In this document: in pieces, positions 20,676 through 30,124 of the stretch
Numbering within the stretch: the first letter of the stretch is position 1
How the letters are laid out: each line of letters starts with the position of its first letter
DNA from: an uncultured Methylobacillus sp.
Lineage (GTDB): Bacteria > Pseudomonadota > Gammaproteobacteria > Burkholderiales > Methylophilaceae
Assembly: GCA_946478865.1 (NCBI GenBank)
Contig: CAMLDO010000004.1
Coordinates: forward strand, 97,983 to 161,982
Reading direction: 5' to 3'
Length of the DNA stretch: 64,000 bases
The notes under the pieces: generated by a model
The model's input: the letters and a program-made list of their open reading frames with translations, nothing else
Databases searched by the model: none
Told to the model about the DNA's origin: nothing
Translations under genes and position numbers: made by a program

Positions 20676-21665
20676 ATGTTACGGAATCTACTGCTGGCCG
20701 CCCTGCTGATCGTCCCGCTCGCCCACGCGGACGGCAAGCCCATACTCAATGTTTCCTATGACGTGACGCGCGAGTTCTTCAAGGAATACAACCCGAAATT
20801 CGTCAATTACTGGAAACAGAAGAGCGGCCAGGTCATCAACGTCAACCAGTCGCACGGTGGCTCCAGCAAACAGGCGCGTGCGGTCGTGGACGGGCTGGAA
20901 GCGGACGTCATCACGATGAATCAGCCGGGTGATATCGATATCCTTTACCAGCGCGGCAAACTGCTGCCCAAGGACTGGCAGAAACGCCTGCCGCATGCGA
21001 GCTCCCCGTTCACATCCACCACGGTATTTCTGGTGCGCAAAGGCAACCCGAAGAAGATCAAGGACTGGGATGACCTCGCCAAGCCGGGCGTGGCGGTCGT
21101 TATTCCCAACCCCAAGACTTCGGGCAACGGTAAGTACAGCTATCTCGCCGCGTGGGGCTATGCCGAGAAGAAATACGGCGGCGAAGCCAAGGCGCGCGAT
21201 TTCGTCGGCAAGCTGTTCCGCAATGTGCCGGTGCTCGATACCGGCGGACGCGGTGCGACGACCACCTTCGTTCAGCGCGGCATCGGCGATGCACTGCTGA
21301 CTTTCGAGAACGAAGTGCAGCTGATCAAGAACGAATTGGGCGGCAGCGATTTCGAGGTGGTCTATCCCAGCGTCAGCGTACTGGTCGAGGCCCCGGTCGC
21401 GGTCGTGGACAAGTATGCCGACAAGCATGGTACCCGCGCGACAGCCCAGGCTTACCTGGAATACCTGTATTCCGACGAAGGCCAGGAGCTCGCCGCCAAG
21501 CATTACTATCGCCCGCGCAACGAAAAGGTGTTCGCCAAATACGCGGCAGAGCGCTTCCCGAATATTGCACTGTTCAGCGTGGACGACGCATTCGGCGGAT
21601 GGGCCAAGGCGCAGAAGACCCATTTCGACGACGGCGGCACCTTCGATCAGATCTACGTGAAATAA
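20676..21665 (+). CDS. Sulfate/thiosulfate-binding protein, CysP-like ligand loops
   Basis: A 329-residue periplasmic protein paralogous to the one at 18104. A short signal peptide (MLRNLLLAALLIVPLAHA) is followed by ILNVSYDVTREF. Its ligand loops read SGNGKYSYLAAWG (149-161) and TGGRGATTTF (189-198), which resemble the thiosulfate-binding protein CysP of E. coli as I recall it, whereas the other copy has Sbp loops. This suggests a different oxyanion preference, an inference. The EAL gene follows after 12 bases. Confidence 0.9.
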   Translation: MLRNLLLAALLIVPLAHADGKPILNVSYDVTREFFKEYNPKFVNYWKQKSGQVINVNQSHGGSSKQARAVVDGLEADVITMNQPGDIDILYQRGKLLPKDWQKRLPHASSPFTSTTVFLVRKGNPKKIKDWDDLAKPGVAVVIPNPKTSGNGKYSYLAAWGYAEKKYGGEAKARDFVGKLFRNVPVLDTGGRGATTTFVQRGIGDALLTFENEVQLIKNELGGSDFEVVYPSVSVLVEAPVAVVDKYADKHGTRATAQAYLEYLYSDEGQELAAKHYYRPRNEKVFAKYAAERFPNIALFSVDDAFGGWAKAQKTHFDDGGTFDQIYVK

Positions 21666-21677
21666 AAGGATTTACCC

Positions 21678-22523
21678 ATGTCATTCAACATCGACACGCT
21701 CAAGGCCGAGCTGCACGAAGCGCTGTACCTCGACCTCGACGAATTCGGACTGGAAACCGAAGGCGAAGAGCTCGTGAGCAAGTTCGTCGGGCTGCAGTTG
21801 CGCAGCGCTTTCCAGCCGATTATCAGCACGACGCTGGGCCATCCGCTTGGGTACGAAGCCCTGCTTCGCCCCTCCATCGGGGAAACGGAACAGCTCACTC
21901 CCTCGTTCGCTTTCGGCTTTGCGGACAATCAGGGGCGGCTGGTCAAATTCGACCGCATTGCGCGGACGCTGCATACCTTGAACTCACTGCGCCTGCCCCA
22001 ATCGCGCGGACTGCTGTTCCTCAATGTGCACCCCAAACTGCTGGTCAGCGTCAATGCGCACGGCCAAGTGTTCGAACGCATTCTGCACGCGCACTCCGTG
22101 CCGACGCACAAGGTGGTCATCGAGATTGCGGAAAGCGCGGTGGAAGCAGACAAGCCGCTGATCGAGGCGGTGGGGAACTACCGGGATCGCGGATACCACA
22201 TTGCGATCGACGATTTCGGCGGGCGCCGCTCCAATCTCGACCGTTTATGGAAGCTCTCGCCCGATTACGTGAAGCTGGATATCAGCCTGATCCACGAAGC
22301 GGAACTCAATGCCAAGGTGCGCCGCATGCTGCCGAAGCTGCTGGAAATCATTCAGGAGCTGGGAGCTCGCCCCGTGATCGAAGGGATCGAAAACGAAAAC
22401 CAGCGCAAGATTGCGCTGGACGCCGGCGCCACGCTGCTACAAGGCTATCTGCTCGGCAGGCCGGCAGCCGCCGGTACCTGGCAGGAGCCGGAAGGCGCCG
22501 AACCACTGGCTTCCAACCTCTAG
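21678..22523 (+). CDS. EAL-domain protein (c-di-GMP phosphodiesterase or effector)
   Basis: A 281-residue soluble protein with about 40 residues of N-terminal helix and one EAL domain. Most catalytic positions are present: YEALLRP, FLNVHP, IEIAES, IDDFGG, YVKLDIS, EGIENE and QGYLLG. The loop after DDFG reads GRRSNLDRL instead of the usual TGYSSL, so activity may be altered. No membrane segment or partner domain is visible. It is 12 bases downstream of sbp2 and ends at a terminator, so it is probably made together with the binding protein. Confidence 0.88.
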   Translation: MSFNIDTLKAELHEALYLDLDEFGLETEGEELVSKFVGLQLRSAFQPIISTTLGHPLGYEALLRPSIGETEQLTPSFAFGFADNQGRLVKFDRIARTLHTLNSLRLPQSRGLLFLNVHPKLLVSVNAHGQVFERILHAHSVPTHKVVIEIAESAVEADKPLIEAVGNYRDRGYHIAIDDFGGRRSNLDRLWKLSPDYVKLDISLIHEAELNAKVRRMLPKLLEIIQELGARPVIEGIENENQRKIALDAGATLLQGYLLGRPAAAGTWQEPEGAEPLASNL

Positions 22524-22547
22524 TTTCCTTGTTATTTCTCCTCCCTC

Positions 22548-22570
22548 GGGCGCAAAAGCGCCCTTTTTTT
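22548..22570 (+). terminator. Terminator after the EAL gene
   Basis: A GGGCGC-AAAA-GCGCCC hairpin followed by seven T residues, 24 bases after the EAL stop codon. Confidence 0.9.
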
Positions 22571-22620
22571 ATCCTGAGCGGGCAGCCGCACTTAATGGCA
22601 ATCAAGCCCGCCGAGGCTCG

Positions 22621-23898
22621 CTACTCCACCGCCTCCCACGCATTGACCTGGGTCGCGGGCACCACGCGTCGATAGTGATAGTAGCGCCCGCCCAACCACA
22701 GGATGAGGCCGATCACGGCGCATGCGAACTGCCCCAGCGCCAGCCACAGCACCGAATGCACGAGGAACGGCGCCACGATCCCGGCGAAACCGGCGCTCAG
22801 CATGGTCTGCGTGAATGACTGACAGGAGGCTACCGTGCCGCGGATATCAGGGAAGAGGTCCATCACCAGCAACGTGAGCACCGGCGCCACCAGCGACATG
22901 CCCAGCGTGTAGAAGAACAGCGGCAGCACCGACCAGGGCACGGCCGGCGGGAAATACATATGGTAGGCAACATTGGCGGCACCGGCACCGATGAGCAGGA
23001 CGTAGCCCACCGCCATGATGACCGGAATCGAAATGCGCCCGGCGAAACGATTTGCCGTAAGCGCCCCGAGAAAAATCCCCGCCACTGCCGGTACGAACTG
23101 CCACGCGAACTGCTCGGGCCCGAGCCCCAGATGCCGGGTAATGAAAACCGGCGCGGCCGCGACATAAAGAAAAAGTCCCGCAAAGTTGAATGCGATGGCG
23201 CCCGCCTTGAGCTGGAAGGCGGGGGACTTGAATATCTGCCGGTAACTGTTCGCGAGAAAAGACGGGTTGAACGGCGTGCGGCGACTTTTCGGCAGGGTCT
23301 CCGGCAGCCGCTTATAGCAGTAGTAAAGCAGCAGCACGGTATAGAGAAACAGCGAGAGGAAGATTGCGCGCCAGTTGGAGTACTTCACGATCCAGCCGCC
23401 CAGGATAGGTGCCAGTGCCGGAGCAATGGAGAAAATCATCGTCACAAGCGACAGTAGCCGCGCGGCAGCCGCATCCTCGTATAGATCCCGGATGATCGCA
23501 CGGCCGACCACCACACCCGCTCCCGCAGATACCCCCTGAAGCACGCGGAACGCCCACAGGTATTCGATGCTGTGCGACGCAGCGCATCCCAGCGAGCCGA
23601 TGGCAAACACCGCGAGCGACACGAGCACGATGTTGCGGCGCCCGAAGGCATCGGACAGCGCGCCATGCCACAGGATCATGATCGCGAACGACAGCATGTA
23701 GGCAGTCAGCGTCTGTTGCACCGCGATGAGGTCGGCATCCAGCGTTCGCTCGATATCCGGAAACGCCGGGAGATAGGTATCTACCGAAAAAGGCCCGAGC
23801 ATGGCCAACCCTGCCAGCATGACGGCGAGCAGGGAGCTGCCAGGCTGCGGAATCACCGTTCGCGGGGGTTTGGGAATTTTCTGAACAGGCTGAGTCAT
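22621..23898 (-). CDS. Bcr/CflA family MFS exporter
   Basis: A 425-residue major-facilitator protein with about twelve membrane helices. The first helix carries FSVDTYLPAFPDIERTL, matching the Bcr/CflA signature, and the loop LWHGALSDAFGRRN is MFS motif A. The family exports drugs such as bicyclomycin and also cysteine and related sulfur compounds in E. coli Bcr, which would fit the setting, but the substrate cannot be told from sequence. It is transcribed divergently from cysT across about 110 bases. Confidence 0.88.
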   Translation of the reverse strand: MTQPVQKIPKPPRTVIPQPGSSLLAVMLAGLAMLGPFSVDTYLPAFPDIERTLDADLIAVQQTLTAYMLSFAIMILWHGALSDAFGRRNIVLVSLAVFAIGSLGCAASHSIEYLWAFRVLQGVSAGAGVVVGRAIIRDLYEDAAAARLLSLVTMIFSIAPALAPILGGWIVKYSNWRAIFLSLFLYTVLLLYYCYKRLPETLPKSRRTPFNPSFLANSYRQIFKSPAFQLKAGAIAFNFAGLFLYVAAAPVFITRHLGLGPEQFAWQFVPAVAGIFLGALTANRFAGRISIPVIMAVGYVLLIGAGAANVAYHMYFPPAVPWSVLPLFFYTLGMSLVAPVLTLLVMDLFPDIRGTVASCQSFTQTMLSAGFAGIVAPFLVHSVLWLALGQFACAVIGLILWLGGRYYHYRRVVPATQVNAWEAVE

Positions 23899-23923
23899 CG
23901 GCTTTTTCTTACTCTTATAACAG

Positions 23924-23981
23924 ATTCGAATAAATTAATTCTTAAATATTATTTTTTTAGATTAGGCGCCCTCGCTATCAT
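23924..23981 (+). promoter_or_regulatory. AT-rich sulfur-type promoter of cysTWA
   Basis: The shared motif appears as ATTCGAATAAATTAATT (23924-23940). A TATCAT -10 box is at 23976-23981, 30 bases before the chosen cysT start. No -35 match beyond a T-run is seen, suggesting activation. The same arrangement is seen before yezD and sbp2. Confidence 0.5.
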
Positions 23982-24010
23982 GGCCGCACCTTCGATTAGA
24001 GATGACATTT

Positions 24011-24859
24011 ATGGCGGTAACACGTTCCTGGAAATCGCACAGTGTTTTGCCCGGCTTCGGGCTGGCGCTCGGTTTCACCATTCTATATCTCAGCCTCATC
24101 GTGCTCATCCCGCTCTCCGCGACCTTCATCAAGACTGCGGAGCTGGGCTGGGGAGAGTTCTGGACGGCCGTTACCACGCCGCGCGCACTGGCTTCCTACC
24201 GGCTATCGTTCGGCGCTGCCGCCATCGGCGCGCTGCTGAATACTGCATTCGGCCTGCTCACCGCGTGGGTTCTGGTCCGCTATACCTTCCCGGGGAAACG
24301 ATTGGTGGACGCGTTCGTCGACCTGCCTTTCGCGCTGCCGACCGCCGTTGCGGGTATCGCCCTCACGGCAGTGTACGCGCCTAACGGCTGGCTCGGCCAG
24401 TGGCTGGAGCCGCTGGGGATCAAGGTCGCCTTCACGCCGCTCGGTGTCGTGGTGGCATTGACCTTCATCGGCCTGCCCTTCGTCGTGCGCACCGTGCAAC
24501 CGGTGCTGGAAGACCTCGAAGCCGAGATCGAGGAGGCCGCCGCGTGCCTCGGCGCCAACCGCTGGCAAACCTTCGCCAAGGTGCTCATGCCCGCATTGTG
24601 GCCGGCGCTGATTACCGGTTTCGCACTGGCCTTTGCCCGCGCGGTAGGCGAATACGGCTCGGTCATCTTCATCGCCGGCAACATGCCGCTGATCTCCGAG
24701 ATTTCGCCGCTACTCATCATTACCAAACTGGAGCAGTACGACTATGCGGGCGCTACCGCCATCGCCGTGGTCATGCTGGTGATTTCGTTCGCGCTGCTGC
24801 TGGTGATCAACGCGCTGCAATGGTGGATCAGCCGCCGTCATGGAAGGAAGACCGTATAA
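24011..24859 (+). CDS. cysT: Sulfate/thiosulfate ABC transporter permease CysT (CysU)
   Basis: A 282-residue inner-membrane permease with six helices. The EAA-type cytoplasmic loop reads [25 protein letters not shown], which docks the ATPase. An in-frame ATG nine bases upstream (24002) exists; 24011 is preferred because an AGAG lies 9 bases before it and it gives the same -10-to-start distance as the other sulfur promoters. It is followed immediately by cysW with no intervening base. Confidence 0.93.
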   Translation: MAVTRSWKSHSVLPGFGLALGFTILYLSLIVLIPLSATFIKTAELGWGEFWTAVTTPRALASYRLSFGAAAIGALLNTAFGLLTAWVLVRYTFPGKRLVDAFVDLPFALPTAVAGIALTAVYAPNGWLGQWLEPLGIKVAFTPLGVVVALTFIGLPFVVRTVQPVLEDLEAEIEEAAACLGANRWQTFAKVLMPALWPALITGFALAFARAVGEYGSVIFIAGNMPLISEISPLLIITKLEQYDYAGATAIAVVMLVISFALLLVINALQWWISRRHGRKTV

Positions 24860-25759
24860 ATGTCCGCTGTACTTACACATCCGTTGGGCACCACGCCCAT
24901 CCGCATCTCGACGGCCACACAGGAGCCGACCTGGATCCGCTGGCTGCTGATCTCGGTAACGCTCGGCTGGCTGGGGCTGTTCCTGTTCGTGCCGCTGGCG
25001 GCGATTTTCACGGAAGCCTTCCGCAAGGGGCTGGAAGTATATTGGGCCTCGCTGATTGACCCGGATGCGCTCTCCGCCATCAAGCTGACGCTGATCGCCG
25101 CGGCGATCGCGGTGCCGGCCAATCTGGTTTTCGGCATTGCCGCTTCCTGGGCCATCGCCAAGTTCGACTTCCGCGGCAAGCAGGTGCTATTGACGCTGAT
25201 CGACCTGCCGTTCGCGGTGTCGCCGGTGATCGCCGGCCTGATCTATGTGCTGCTGTTCGGCGCGCAAGGCTGGTTCGGAGAATGGCTGATCGATCACGAT
25301 TTCAAGATCATCTTCGCGGTGCCCGGCATCGTGCTGGCGACGATCTTCGTCACCTTTCCTTTCGTTGCCCGCGAGCTGATTCCGCTCATGCAGGCGCAAG
25401 GAACCGAGGAAGAGGAAGCCGCCGTCACGATGGGCGCTTCCGGCTGGCAAACGCTGTGGCGCGTGACGCTGCCCAACGTGAAGTGGGGCCTGCTGTATGG
25501 CGTCATCCTGTGTAACGCCCGGGCCATGGGTGAGTTCGGCGCGGTGTCGGTGGTGTCGGGGCACATTCGCGGCCTGACCAACACGCTGCCGCTGCATGTG
25601 GAAATTCTTTACAACGAATACAACTTCGCCGCCGCGTTCGCCGCCGCCTCCCTGCTGGCCGGATTGGCGCTCGTGACACTGGCGCTGAAGACCTTTGTCG
25701 AATGGAAAACCGGCGCGGAACTTCGCGCCCGCAATGAGGAAAACAGCAATGAGCATTGA
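24860..25759 (+). CDS. cysW: Sulfate/thiosulfate ABC transporter permease CysW
   Basis: A 299-residue permease with six predicted helices and the coupling loop [57 protein letters not shown] near residue 230 is a strong CysW signature. It pairs with CysT to form the membrane channel. The ATG touches the cysT stop, and the C-terminus overlaps the cysA start by 11 bases. Confidence 0.95.
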   Translation: MSAVLTHPLGTTPIRISTATQEPTWIRWLLISVTLGWLGLFLFVPLAAIFTEAFRKGLEVYWASLIDPDALSAIKLTLIAAAIAVPANLVFGIAASWAIAKFDFRGKQVLLTLIDLPFAVSPVIAGLIYVLLFGAQGWFGEWLIDHDFKIIFAVPGIVLATIFVTFPFVARELIPLMQAQGTEEEEAAVTMGASGWQTLWRVTLPNVKWGLLYGVILCNARAMGEFGAVSVVSGHIRGLTNTLPLHVEILYNEYNFAAAFAAASLLAGLALVTLALKTFVEWKTGAELRARNEENSNEH

Positions 25760-26825
25760 AGTCCGCAACATACAGAAACGTTTCGGCAACTTTACCGCGC
25801 TGAACAACATCAGCCTCGATCTGCCGAGCGGTGAGCTGACCGCCCTGCTCGGCCCTTCGGGTTGCGGCAAGACGACCCTGCTGCGCATCATTGCCGGGCT
25901 GGAGCAACCGGACAGCGGCAGCGTGCTGTTCCACGGCCAGGACGCGACCAACAGCCATGTGCGCGAACGCAAGGTCGGTTTCGTGTTCCAGCACTATGCG
26001 CTGTTCCGCCACATGACCGTGTTCGAGAACGTCGCCTTCGGCCTGCGCGTACGCCCCAGGCACGAACGCCCGAGCGAGGCGGAAATTCATCGCAAGGTGC
26101 ACGAACTGCTGGAACTGGTACAACTCGACTGGATCGCCAATCGTTATCCGGCGCAGCTTTCCGGCGGCCAGCGACAGCGCATCGCCTTGGCGCGCGCGCT
26201 GGCAGTCGAGCCGCAGGTGCTGCTGCTGGACGAACCGTTCGGCGCTCTGGATGCCAAGGTCCGCAAGGATCTGCGCCGCTGGCTGCGCCGCCTGCACGAC
26301 GAGCTGCATATCACCAGCGTGTTCGTCACGCACGATCAGGAAGAAGCGCTGGAAGTGGCCGACCGCGTCGTCGTGCTCAACAAGGGCGCGATCGAACAGG
26401 TCGGAACGCCGGACCAGGTGTATGACGAGCCGGCCACGCCATTCGTGTATCAGTTCCTCGGCAACGTGAACCTGTTCCACAGTCGCGTGCATAGCGGTTT
26501 CGCCCGCATCGGCGAGCTGAAAGTTGCCGTGGATGGCCACGACGACACCGAGGATGCGCCAGCCCTGGCCTATGTTCGTCCGCACGACATCGACATCCGC
26601 CGCGCGCCGGAAAACGGTTCCACCTTTGCCGCGACCGTAGTGCACATCCATGCCATCGGCCCGGTCGTGCGCCTGGAACTGGCACGTGCCGATGCCACCG
26701 AATATGTCGAAGCCGAGCTGACGCGAGAACGCTTCCGCGAGCTGGAACTGCAGGAAGGCGAACAGGTTTTCGTGAAGCCGCGCAGCCTGCGGGTATTTCT
26801 CGAACCGGCTACGGCAGCGGCCTGA
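25749..26825 (+). CDS. cysA: Sulfate/thiosulfate ABC transporter ATPase CysA
   Basis: A 358-residue ABC ATPase. Walker A is GPSGCGKTT, the signature [15 protein letters not shown], Walker [15 protein letters not shown] and the H-loop [12 protein letters not shown]. The last 120 residues form the regulatory TOBE-like domain of CysA proteins. The frame is open 18 codons upstream inside cysW, but [13 protein letters not shown] is the family N-terminus. A strong hairpin lies just after the stop. Confidence 0.95.
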   Translation: MSIEVRNIQKRFGNFTALNNISLDLPSGELTALLGPSGCGKTTLLRIIAGLEQPDSGSVLFHGQDATNSHVRERKVGFVFQHYALFRHMTVFENVAFGLRVRPRHERPSEAEIHRKVHELLELVQLDWIANRYPAQLSGGQRQRIALARALAVEPQVLLLDEPFGALDAKVRKDLRRWLRRLHDELHITSVFVTHDQEEALEVADRVVVLNKGAIEQVGTPDQVYDEPATPFVYQFLGNVNLFHSRVHSGFARIGELKVAVDGHDDTEDAPALAYVRPHDIDIRRAPENGSTFAATVVHIHAIGPVVRLELARADATEYVEAELTRERFRELELQEGEQVFVKPRSLRVFLEPATAAA

Positions 26826-26831
26826 GTTTCG

Positions 26832-26862
26832 CCCGGCCATTCCGGAAACGGACATGGCCGGG
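26832..26862 (+). other. Strong hairpin with GAAA tetraloop after cysA
   Basis: CCCGGCCAT (26832-26840) pairs with ATGGCCGGG (26854-26862), continued inward by TCCG/CGGA around a GAAA loop with a single bulged C: about 13 pairs in total. There is no T-run after it, so it looks more like an mRNA 3'-end stabiliser or factor-dependent end than an intrinsic terminator. Confidence 0.6.
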
Positions 26863-26962
26863 TTCGCAGGCAGCATTGCATTTAAGGAAATATTCCCCGC
26901 TCCTGATCATTCGTTCAGGCTAAAATCGTTTCAGGTTATGTCCGTACCTTACCGAACGATTG

Positions 26963-29900
26963 ATGCTGAAACGTGCTTTTATCGCTTCCAGATACTTTCT
27001 CCTGGTCGCCTTCCTTGCTCTCTCGTCCACCGTATTACCCGGGGACGGCCTTGCTGTAGCCGCGAATGCGAAGCCCGCCCTGCAACTGACCAAGCATGAG
27101 CGCGACTGGCTGCAGGAGCATCCGGAAATCACCGTTGCCGTAAGTTACGGCTGGGAGCCTGTCAGCTTCGTTTCGGAAAAACGGGAGATGCGCGGCCTGT
27201 CCATCGACTATCTGCGCCATCTCGAATCCAGGCTCGGCATTCGTTTTCACCTGGTCCGCACGGTCGATGATCCCATGATCGAGAAAGCTGACGTGCTTGC
27301 CGCCGTGGTCAGCCTCAAAACGCTGGAAAACTCGCGTTTCTCGCCCCTGCCCAAGCCTTATATGCAGGCGCCCTTCGTCATCTTCACCCGCAACGATACG
27401 GCAGGCATCCATCAACTGGACGACCTTGCCGGCAAGAAAGTCGCCGTTTTCAAGACAGGCGTAGCCGCGGAATCGATTGCACGCGACTATCCGGAAATCC
27501 AGCTCTACAAGGCCGATATCGCCGAAGAGGCCCTGAATGCGCTGACCACCGGCCTGGTCGATGCCTACATCGGCAACCTCCTCATCGTGACGCATGTCGC
27601 CCGCGACCAGGGGTTCGGCAATATCAAGATGGTAGGCTCCACGCCTTACAGCGCATCTTTCCACATGGCTGTCCGTAACGACTGGCCCGAGCTGAACATC
27701 ATCCTGCAGAAAGCGCTGGCCGACTTCAGCGAAGAAGAACACCGCGCCATCCGGCGCAATTGGGAAGCGATCAGCATCGACCGCGACCCCAGGGTGCATG
27801 TGTTCACTACAGTAGGCGGCATTGCCCTGGCCGCCCTGGCAGCATTCGCCTTCTGGAACTGGCGCAACAGCCGGCGCGAACGCCGCCGCGCCCGCCAGCG
27901 CGAACAGGCTCGCAATCTGGTGCTGGAACAGCTTTCGCGCAATGCACCGCTCGCCGAAATCCTGCATTCCATCGTGCAGACGGTGGAACAGGAAAACCTC
28001 GACATGCTATGCAGCATCCTGTTGCTGGATCGCTCCGGCAAGCATTTGCTGACCGGCGCCGCGCCGCGCCTTCCGCCAACTTACAATGCAGCCATTCATG
28101 GCGTCGCCATCGGACCGAACGTCGGTTCCTGCGGGACTGCCGCGTACACCGGGGAACGGGTGATCGTCGAGGACATTGCCACCCACCCCTATTGGGCGAA
28201 CTACCGGGAACTGGCCGAGAGCGTCGGCCTGCTCTCATGCTGGTCGGAGCCGATCAAACATGCCGATGGCAAGGTGCTCGGCACATTCGCCATCTATCAC
28301 GATAGACCGCAGGGGCCGACTCCAGAAGACATTCAGCTGATCGAGCAGGCTGCCAGCCTTGCCGCGCTGGCGATCGACAAGAGCCGGACCAACGAAGAAT
28401 TGCAGCTGGCGCTGCTGGTGTACCAGAACAGCAGCGAAGCGATGATGGTGACCGACAAGGACGGGACGATACTTACCATCAATGCCGCATTCACTCGCCT
28501 TACCGGACGCACCCAGGAAGAAGTCGTCGGCAAGAATCCCCAGACCTTCGGCACCGAGACCGAACATGCCTTCTACTACCAGATATGGCAGGAGCTGGAC
28601 GATAAAGGCCACTGGGAAGGCGAGATCGTGGATCAGCGCAAGACCGGCGAGACCTATACCAAATGGCTGACCGTCAATACCATTTTCAACGGCGACGGTT
28701 CGGTGCATCGCCGCGTGGTGCTGTTCTACGACATTACGGAAAAGAAAAAAACCGAGGAGCTCATCTGGCAGCAGGCCAATTTCGATCCGCTTACTGGCCT
28801 GCCCAATCGCCGCATGTTCCACGACCGGCTGGAACATGACCTCAAGAAGGCGCATCGCGACGAAAATCGCCTCGCCCTGCTGTTTTTGGATCTGGACCGC
28901 TTCAAGGAAGTCAACGACACCATGGGCCACAGCATGGGCGACCAGTTGCTGAAAGAAGCCGCCAAGCGCCTGCTCAACTGCGTGCGCGACACGGATACCG
29001 TCGCCCGTCTTGGTGGTGACGAATTCACCGTCACCCTGGTCAATATCCAGGACTCCTCCAGCGTGGAGCGGATTGCCGAGGATATCCTGGCGAAAATGTC
29101 CGAGCCGTTCCAGCTGGGCGATGAGCTGGCCTATATCACCACCAGCATCGGCATCACGCTCTACCCGGACGATGCGGACGATATCGATACCCTCATCAAG
29201 AATGCCGACCAGGCGATGTACGTCGCCAAGCAGCTCGGCCGCAACCGTTGCAGCTACTTCACGCCTTCGATGCAGGAAGCCGCCCAGACCCGGATGCGGC
29301 TGCTGCGGGACATGCGCAACGCATTGGCCGACAACCAGTTCCTGGTGTACTACCAGCCCATCGTGACGCTTTCTTCCGGCATCATTCACAAGGCGGAAGC
29401 GCTGGTCCGTTGGCAACATCCGCAGCGGGGTCTGGTCAGCCCGGGCGAATTCATCCCGGTAGCCGAGGAAACCGGCCTCATCAACGAAATCGGCGATCGG
29501 GTATTCGTCGCCGCCGCGCTTCAGTGCCAGGAGTGGCGCGAGCGATTTCATCCGGACTTCCAGATCAGCATCAACAAGTCGCCGGTGCAATTCCGCACCG
29601 ACCGTGGACAGAAAACCTGGGCACAGCAGTTGCGATTGCTGGGCATGCCGGGGCCCAGCGTGGTGGTGGAAATCACCGAAGGTCTGCTCATGGATGCCGA
29701 CGAGGTGGTCAACAACAAGCTGCTGCAATTCCGCGATGCCGGCATCCAGGTCGCGCTGGACGACTTCGGTACCGGCTACTCCTCCCTCTCCTACCTGCAA
29801 CGCTTCGACATCGACTACATCAAGATCGATCAGTCCTTCGTGCGCAATCTCGCGCCCGGCTCGCACGACCTCGCCCTGTGCGAGGCCATCATCGTGATGG

Positions 29901-30094
29901 CGCACAAGCTCAACATGAAGGTGATTGCCGAAGGGGTCGAGACTCTCCAGCAGCGCCAGTTGCTGATGGCCGCCGGATGCGATTACGCGCAGGGCTATCT
30001 GTTCGCCAAGCCGTTGCCCAGGGAAGAGTTCGAGGCTTTGCTGCTGAACAACGACAGCAGGCTCGTGCTCGACGGATACGACGCCGCTATTTGA
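26963..30094 (+). CDS. Solute-binding-domain GAF-PAS-GGDEF-EAL protein
   Basis: A 1043-residue membrane-bound c-di-GMP protein. Order: signal peptide (1-33), an SBP_bac_3-type periplasmic domain (about 35-275), a membrane helix (about 285-308), a GAF domain (about 335-478), PAS with PAC (about 480-600), GGDEF (motif LGGDEF near 684) and EAL (motif near 812; [22 protein letters not shown] and EGVET intact). Both enzymatic signatures are intact, so it may be bifunctional. The periplasmic domain probably senses an amino acid or similar solute. A TTG one codon upstream is another possible start. It lies 137 bases after cysA. Confidence 0.92.
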   Translation: MLKRAFIASRYFLLVAFLALSSTVLPGDGLAVAANAKPALQLTKHERDWLQEHPEITVAVSYGWEPVSFVSEKREMRGLSIDYLRHLESRLGIRFHLVRTVDDPMIEKADVLAAVVSLKTLENSRFSPLPKPYMQAPFVIFTRNDTAGIHQLDDLAGKKVAVFKTGVAAESIARDYPEIQLYKADIAEEALNALTTGLVDAYIGNLLIVTHVARDQGFGNIKMVGSTPYSASFHMAVRNDWPELNIILQKALADFSEEEHRAIRRNWEAISIDRDPRVHVFTTVGGIALAALAAFAFWNWRNSRRERRRARQREQARNLVLEQLSRNAPLAEILHSIVQTVEQENLDMLCSILLLDRSGKHLLTGAAPRLPPTYNAAIHGVAIGPNVGSCGTAAYTGERVIVEDIATHPYWANYRELAESVGLLSCWSEPIKHADGKVLGTFAIYHDRPQGPTPEDIQLIEQAASLAALAIDKSRTNEELQLALLVYQNSSEAMMVTDKDGTILTINAAFTRLTGRTQEEVVGKNPQTFGTETEHAFYYQIWQELDDKGHWEGEIVDQRKTGETYTKWLTVNTIFNGDGSVHRRVVLFYDITEKKKTEELIWQQANFDPLTGLPNRRMFHDRLEHDLKKAHRDENRLALLFLDLDRFKEVNDTMGHSMGDQLLKEAAKRLLNCVRDTDTVARLGGDEFTVTLVNIQDSSSVERIAEDILAKMSEPFQLGDELAYITTSIGITLYPDDADDIDTLIKNADQAMYVAKQLGRNRCSYFTPSMQEAAQTRMRLLRDMRNALADNQFLVYYQPIVTLSSGIIHKAEALVRWQHPQRGLVSPGEFIPVAEETGLINEIGDRVFVAAALQCQEWRERFHPDFQISINKSPVQFRTDRGQKTWAQQLRLLGMPGPSVVVEITEGLLMDADEVVNNKLLQFRDAGIQVALDDFGTGYSSLSYLQRFDIDYIKIDQSFVRNLAPGSHDLALCEAIIVMAHKLNMKVIAEGVETLQQRQLLMAAGCDYAQGYLFAKPLPREEFEALLLNNDSRLVLDGYDAAI

Positions 30095-30124
30095 TCTCCC
30101 CCGCGCCGGGTAAAATGGCGCTCT

